Shown here in pieces: positions 60,418 to 64,000 of a stretch of DNA of 64,000 bases. Origin of the DNA: Chelydra serpentina (taxonomy: Eukaryota; Chordata; Testudines; Chelydridae); assembly GCA_037349315.1 (NCBI GenBank), contig JBAIAC010000001.1:35464001-35528000 (forward strand). Direction: 5' to 3'. Each line of letters starts with the position of its first letter. Within the stretch, counting starts at the first letter, position 1. The notes beneath the pieces were generated by a model, which made no database searches, was not told the DNA's origin, and saw nothing but the letters and a program-made list of their open reading frames with translations. Position numbers and translations under genes: made by a program.

Positions 60418-60597
60418 TAGAATCATAGATTATCAGGGTTGGAAGGGACGTTAGGAGGTCATCTAGTCCAACCCCCTGCTCAAAGCAGGACCAATCCCCA
60501 ATTTTTGCCCCAGATCCCTAAATGGCCCCCTCAAGGATTGAACTCACAACCCTGAGTTTAGCAGGCCAATGCTCAAACCACTGAGCTATCCTTCCCC
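60418..60597 (-). mobile_element. tRNA-derived SINE with CR1-type tail
   Basis: On the minus strand it opens GGATAGCTCAGTGGTTTGAG (A-box) and carries GGTTGTGAGTTCAATCC (B-box). Its 3' end is the CR1 3' UTR motif, seen on the plus strand as CAGGGTTGGAAGGGAC and GTCATCTAGTCCAACC. This head-tail pairing is the known plan of turtle Pol III SINEs that use CR1 machinery. Confidence 0.88.
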
Positions 60598-60614
60598 CCA
60601 CTCAGCCTTCTTAC

Positions 60615-60672
60615 CGCGAGCTCAGCAACAGTTTTCCGCTTGAGCAGCTCTCACTCTCGAGATGGCCTGTAC
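60615..60672 (-). other. Isolated internal-exon-like segment upstream of MYMX
   Basis: A 58-nt segment with a strong acceptor (ATTTTTCCCAG) and a strong donor (GCG|GTAAGAAGG). Two frames are open or nearly so, but nothing recognisable is encoded. It could be an untranslated upstream exon of MYMX, an exon of an unrecognised gene, or chance. Confidence 0.25.
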
Positions 60673-62689
60673 CTGGGAAAAATCTAGGAAGACAAGAAAA
60701 ATACTCATGGTAAAATAATCCCCCTTTTATGTAGACAAGGAGGCATGGTCTGTGCCCCATGGGCAGATTTGGGGCCTGCTCCGGCAAACACTTTGCTATC
60801 TTGAGTAGCCCTATCGCAGCCTGTGGAGTAACCCAGGGAAAGATTCAGTCCAAGGGTTGAATTTTATACAGAGCAATGGCTTCTTTAGTAGCTCACTGCC
60901 AGCAGTCTTGATCTTGATTCTGTCTCCTGTCCCCATCTTTGTCCTCCCCCTCTCTGGCGCTCACTGTCTGCTTGCACGCATCCCCCTTCTCAGAGCAATG
61001 AAAATGCCCAGCTCCAAACAGCACCTCTTCATGGTTAGACCAGGGCGAGGTTATTGTAGCAGAGACACGTGACCCTGCCCCCCAAACAAACAGTCCTAGC
61101 CCGCAGCTTCTGAGTTTCCCATGGAGCAAGGGTGCCAAATGCTGCTGAAGGAGAAAGGTGCCCCCATGGATCAAACCCTGTCTTGGGATGCACCCCTGAG
61201 CTCTGGGGCCCCATTGGGGCACTGAGATTCCAAATAGAAATCAGCCCTAAGAGAGGGCCCATATAACCCAAGTTGCTCTTACAGTTGTTGGGATCCTTCC
61301 TTCTCCGGGATTGCTCAGGGAACGTCCCTGGATCTTTCCCCAAAGACGAGTCTTCACCACCCCAGCTCCCCCTGACAACCTGACCTGTCTCCAGCACAAA
61401 CAGAAATAATGTCCCCAGCAATGAGAAACAACAAAAATTCCCCTCCTCACCAGCTGCCCCTTTAAACTCTCCCTTCAGGGCGGGGAGGGGGGGGAAGGCA
61501 CATGCTCAGTGTAAGTGATAGTGCTCAACCCCATGACCCCATCTGTTGGGATGGTGTGCTGGCTCCCAGCACATGCAAGGCAGTTAGTGCTGGGGGCTGA
61601 AGGAGGGGATTGCAATAACAACATCTGTCCTGCACAATAACACAGTTTGGCAGCAGCAGCAGTGCAGGGTTCTGTTTCAGTACAAGGCCCTATTGAAACC
61701 CCAAACTGGCAGCTGAGTTAAAAATACAGCCAACCCCCCACAACAACTGCTGCCCTGTCACCCACACCCTGCTCCTCACTGTCTGCTGCTTTCCCTGGGG
61801 AGAGTAATGCATCCAAATAACACAGGCACTTGTGCTTCAGCCTAGGAGAAAGTGGGCATGGGGAGTGGGGGGACATAGCCACTGGCATTCAGGGCTGGTC
61901 CATAGCTCTCAGAAGGAATGGAGGACTCAGTAGCAGAAGTAATCTTTAGGGGTGTTAGGAGCAAGTTTACCACAGCCCATAAAAGGCGCTGTAATCTAGT
62001 GTCATTGGGGGCTCCAGAGGTTATGAGGCTGGCCTTCTGGGGGTGCAGTAACTATAGTTTCTAAGGCCACCTGGCAGCTGTTTGTGAGCTCTGCCGTAAC
62101 CTAAGGGTGTCCTGCATGAAGACTCTGGGAACCTTAGCCAGTGCTACCTACTTTATTTTGGTTCCCTCTGGCTGTCCAATAGGGGAGATATTTATACTTT
62201 GGGAGGAAAGGGGCCTTGCTCTGTGCTCTCCCATTCTCCCTTTGTTATTCCCCTACCCCTCAAAAATCCGACCTTTCATTCTGGCCCAAGAGAGCTACAA
62301 CCCAACAACCCTGTTCCAAGCACTGTCCAGATTGGGTCCTTTTTAAGCATTTCAAGGTGCTCAGTCTCCATGCTGCCATCAACAAGGGGAGTGAAGGACC
62401 AAGCTGAGGACCAGAACCTGTGTTCCAAATTTAGTTCCCCTGGAGACCTGCCCATTCAAGCAAAATGTGCCACAGGATCTGGGGTCCTGACCAATTTCCA
62501 TTCACTTGGATGCTAGCGATGGGTATTGGTGCCATGTAGATCGTAGTGGGGAGTGCTACTTTTGGGTATTGATGCCACTTACATTCTAGTGTCAGGTAGG
62601 AACACTATTGCATTCATGAAAATTGCTATGTGGAAACATGAGGCTTTTTCTTTCTTGCTGTCTCCAAAACATGAATAATAATTGGGAAT

Positions 62690-64000
62690 CATTTAAGAAC
62701 ACCTTACTAGATGCCCAAAAAGCCACAATATAATGAATATAAACCAGAAGTTAGGAATTGTATAAAATTGATAAGGGAAGCCAAGGGATACAAGGAGAAA
62801 TCTATGGCCAGCAGACTTAAGGGCAATAAGAAGAAGTTTTAAAAATATATTAGGAACAAAAAAAATCCTGGCAATGGTATTGGTTCATTGCTAGATGGAA
62901 ATGGTAGAATTATCAAAAATAATGCAGAAAAGGCAGAGGTATTCAATACATATTTCTGTTATGTGATTGGGGAAAAACAGGTGATGCAGTCTCATCATAT
63001 GGTGATGATAACGCTCTTTCCATTCCACTTGTATCTCTGGAGGATATTAAACAGAAGCTATTAAAGTTATACATGTTTAAATCAGCTGGATAACTTGCAT
63101 CCAAGATTTTCAAAGAACTGACTGAGGAGCTTGCTGGACTGTTAACATTGCTTTTCAATAAGTTTTGGAGCACTGGGGAAGTCCAGAGGACTGGAAGAAA
63201 ACTCGTGCCAATTTTTAAAAAGGGTAAATGGGATGACCTGAGTAATTATAGACCTATCAGTCTGACATTGAACCCAAGCAAGATAATGGAGTGGCTGATA
63301 TGGGACTCTATTAATAACAACCTTAATGGGGGTAACGTAATTAAAGCAAATCAACATGGGTTTGTGGAAAATAGATCCTGTCAAACTAAGTTGATATCTC
63401 TTTTTGCTGAGATTAAAAGTTTGGTTGCAAAAGGTAATAGTGCTGACATAATAGACGTAGACTTCTGTAAAGTGTTTGACTTGGTGCCGCATGGCGTGTT
63501 GATTAAAAAACTGTCATGATATAAAATTAGCATGGCACATATTAAATAGATTAAAAACTGGTGGGTCCTCAAATGTAACTGTAAACAGGGAATCGTCATC
63601 AAGCAAGTATGTTTCCAGTCGAGTCCTGCAGGGATCAGTTCTTGGGCCTATGCTATTTAACGTCTTTATCGATAACCTGGAAGAAAACATAAAATCATCA
63701 CTGATAAAGTTTGTGGATGACACAAAAATTGGGGCAGTGGTAATTAGTATAGAGGACAGGTCACTGGTACAGAGTAATCAAGATCACGTGGTAAACTGAG
63801 CGCAAGCAAGCAATATGCATTTTAATATGGTTAAATGTAAATGTATACTTCTGGGAACAAAGAATGTAGGACATACTTACAGGATGGAGGACTCTATGCT
63901 CTATCCAGTGACTCTGAAAAAGATTGGGGGATCATGGTGGATAATCAGCTAAACAGGAGCTCCCAATGTGACGCTGTGGCCAAAGAGCTAATGTGCTCCT
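62690..64000 (+). mobile_element. CR1-like LINE, decayed, cut by window end
   Basis: Encodes RT parts: VPIFKKGKWDDLSNYRPISL, NQHGFVENRSCQTKL, VDFCKVFDLVPHGVL, then in another frame LQGSVLGPMLFNVFI and FVDDTKIG. The catalytic box reads FVDD instead of FADD. Stop codons and frameshifts (for example near 63518) make it inactive. It continues beyond 64000. Confidence 0.88.

Larger units (their letters stand above)
59680..62680. other. No gene recognised between MYMX and the right-end LINE
   Basis: Apart from repeats at 60000-60170 and 60418-60597 and the exon-like piece at 60615-60672, no phased exon set or domain is visible. In mammals CAPN11 lies on this side of MYMX, but no calpain motif was seen. 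Confidence 0.45.

Noticed and set aside
1..64000. CRISPR array, bacterial operon or phage features
   Set aside because: Spliceosomal exon structure, LINE/SINE/hAT content and CpG islands show vertebrate nuclear DNA; no regularly spaced direct repeats with unique spacers were seen.

Overview
The window looks like nuclear DNA from a reptile, most probably a turtle. CR1-clade LINEs, a tRNA-headed SINE carrying a CR1-type 3' tail, several non-autonomous hAT elements with 8-bp target duplications, and a high-copy fold-back repeat support this. Species is inferred from repeat content only. The coding exons are small, have good GT/AG borders and are all on the minus strand. Nearly all open frames on the plus strand are shadows of them.

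Two genes can be read, both on the minus strand. At 58.7-58.9 kb is a single coding exon for myomixer (MYMX), the 62-residue muscle fusion micropeptide, inside a GC-rich island. Its stop codon lies 777 bp before the start codon of a second, much larger gene that runs from 57.9 kb to 11.2 kb. I assembled 34 coding exons for this gene (6,849 nt, about 2,282 residues). The order is a low-complexity N-terminus, spectrin-repeat-like coiled coils, a proline/serine-rich segment, a 618-codon exon that looks mostly disordered, a beta-spectrin-type PH domain and a basic C-terminal tail. I see no calponin-homology (actin-binding) domains. I do not recognise an established symbol for it. Reading phase agrees at every junction except one (exon 26 to 27), which needs an alternative acceptor or an unseen exon. 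Exons 2 and 3 are candidates only.

Layout: 1-6.7 kb is intergenic or belongs to an unrecognised gene, and holds repeats. A 59-bp minisatellite (6.7-7.1 kb) adjoins a CpG island (7.1-7.5 kb) with a strong minus-strand splice donor, possibly the leader exon of the next gene to the left. 7.5-11.2 kb shows no gene. 11.2-57.9 kb is the spectrin/PH gene, its introns filled by hAT elements (some nested), two CR1 copies, an older CR1/L3-like 3' region, a palindromic MITE and a large inverted repeat. 58.7-59.6 kb is MYMX and its CpG island. 59.7-62.6 kb has no clear gene. 62.7-64 kb is a decayed LINE running off the window.

MYMX makes myoblasts fuse; the neighbour has the parts of a membrane-skeleton protein (spectrin-like rod, lipid-binding-type PH). 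Their head-to-tail closeness makes shared muscle expression worth testing, but the sequence does not prove it.
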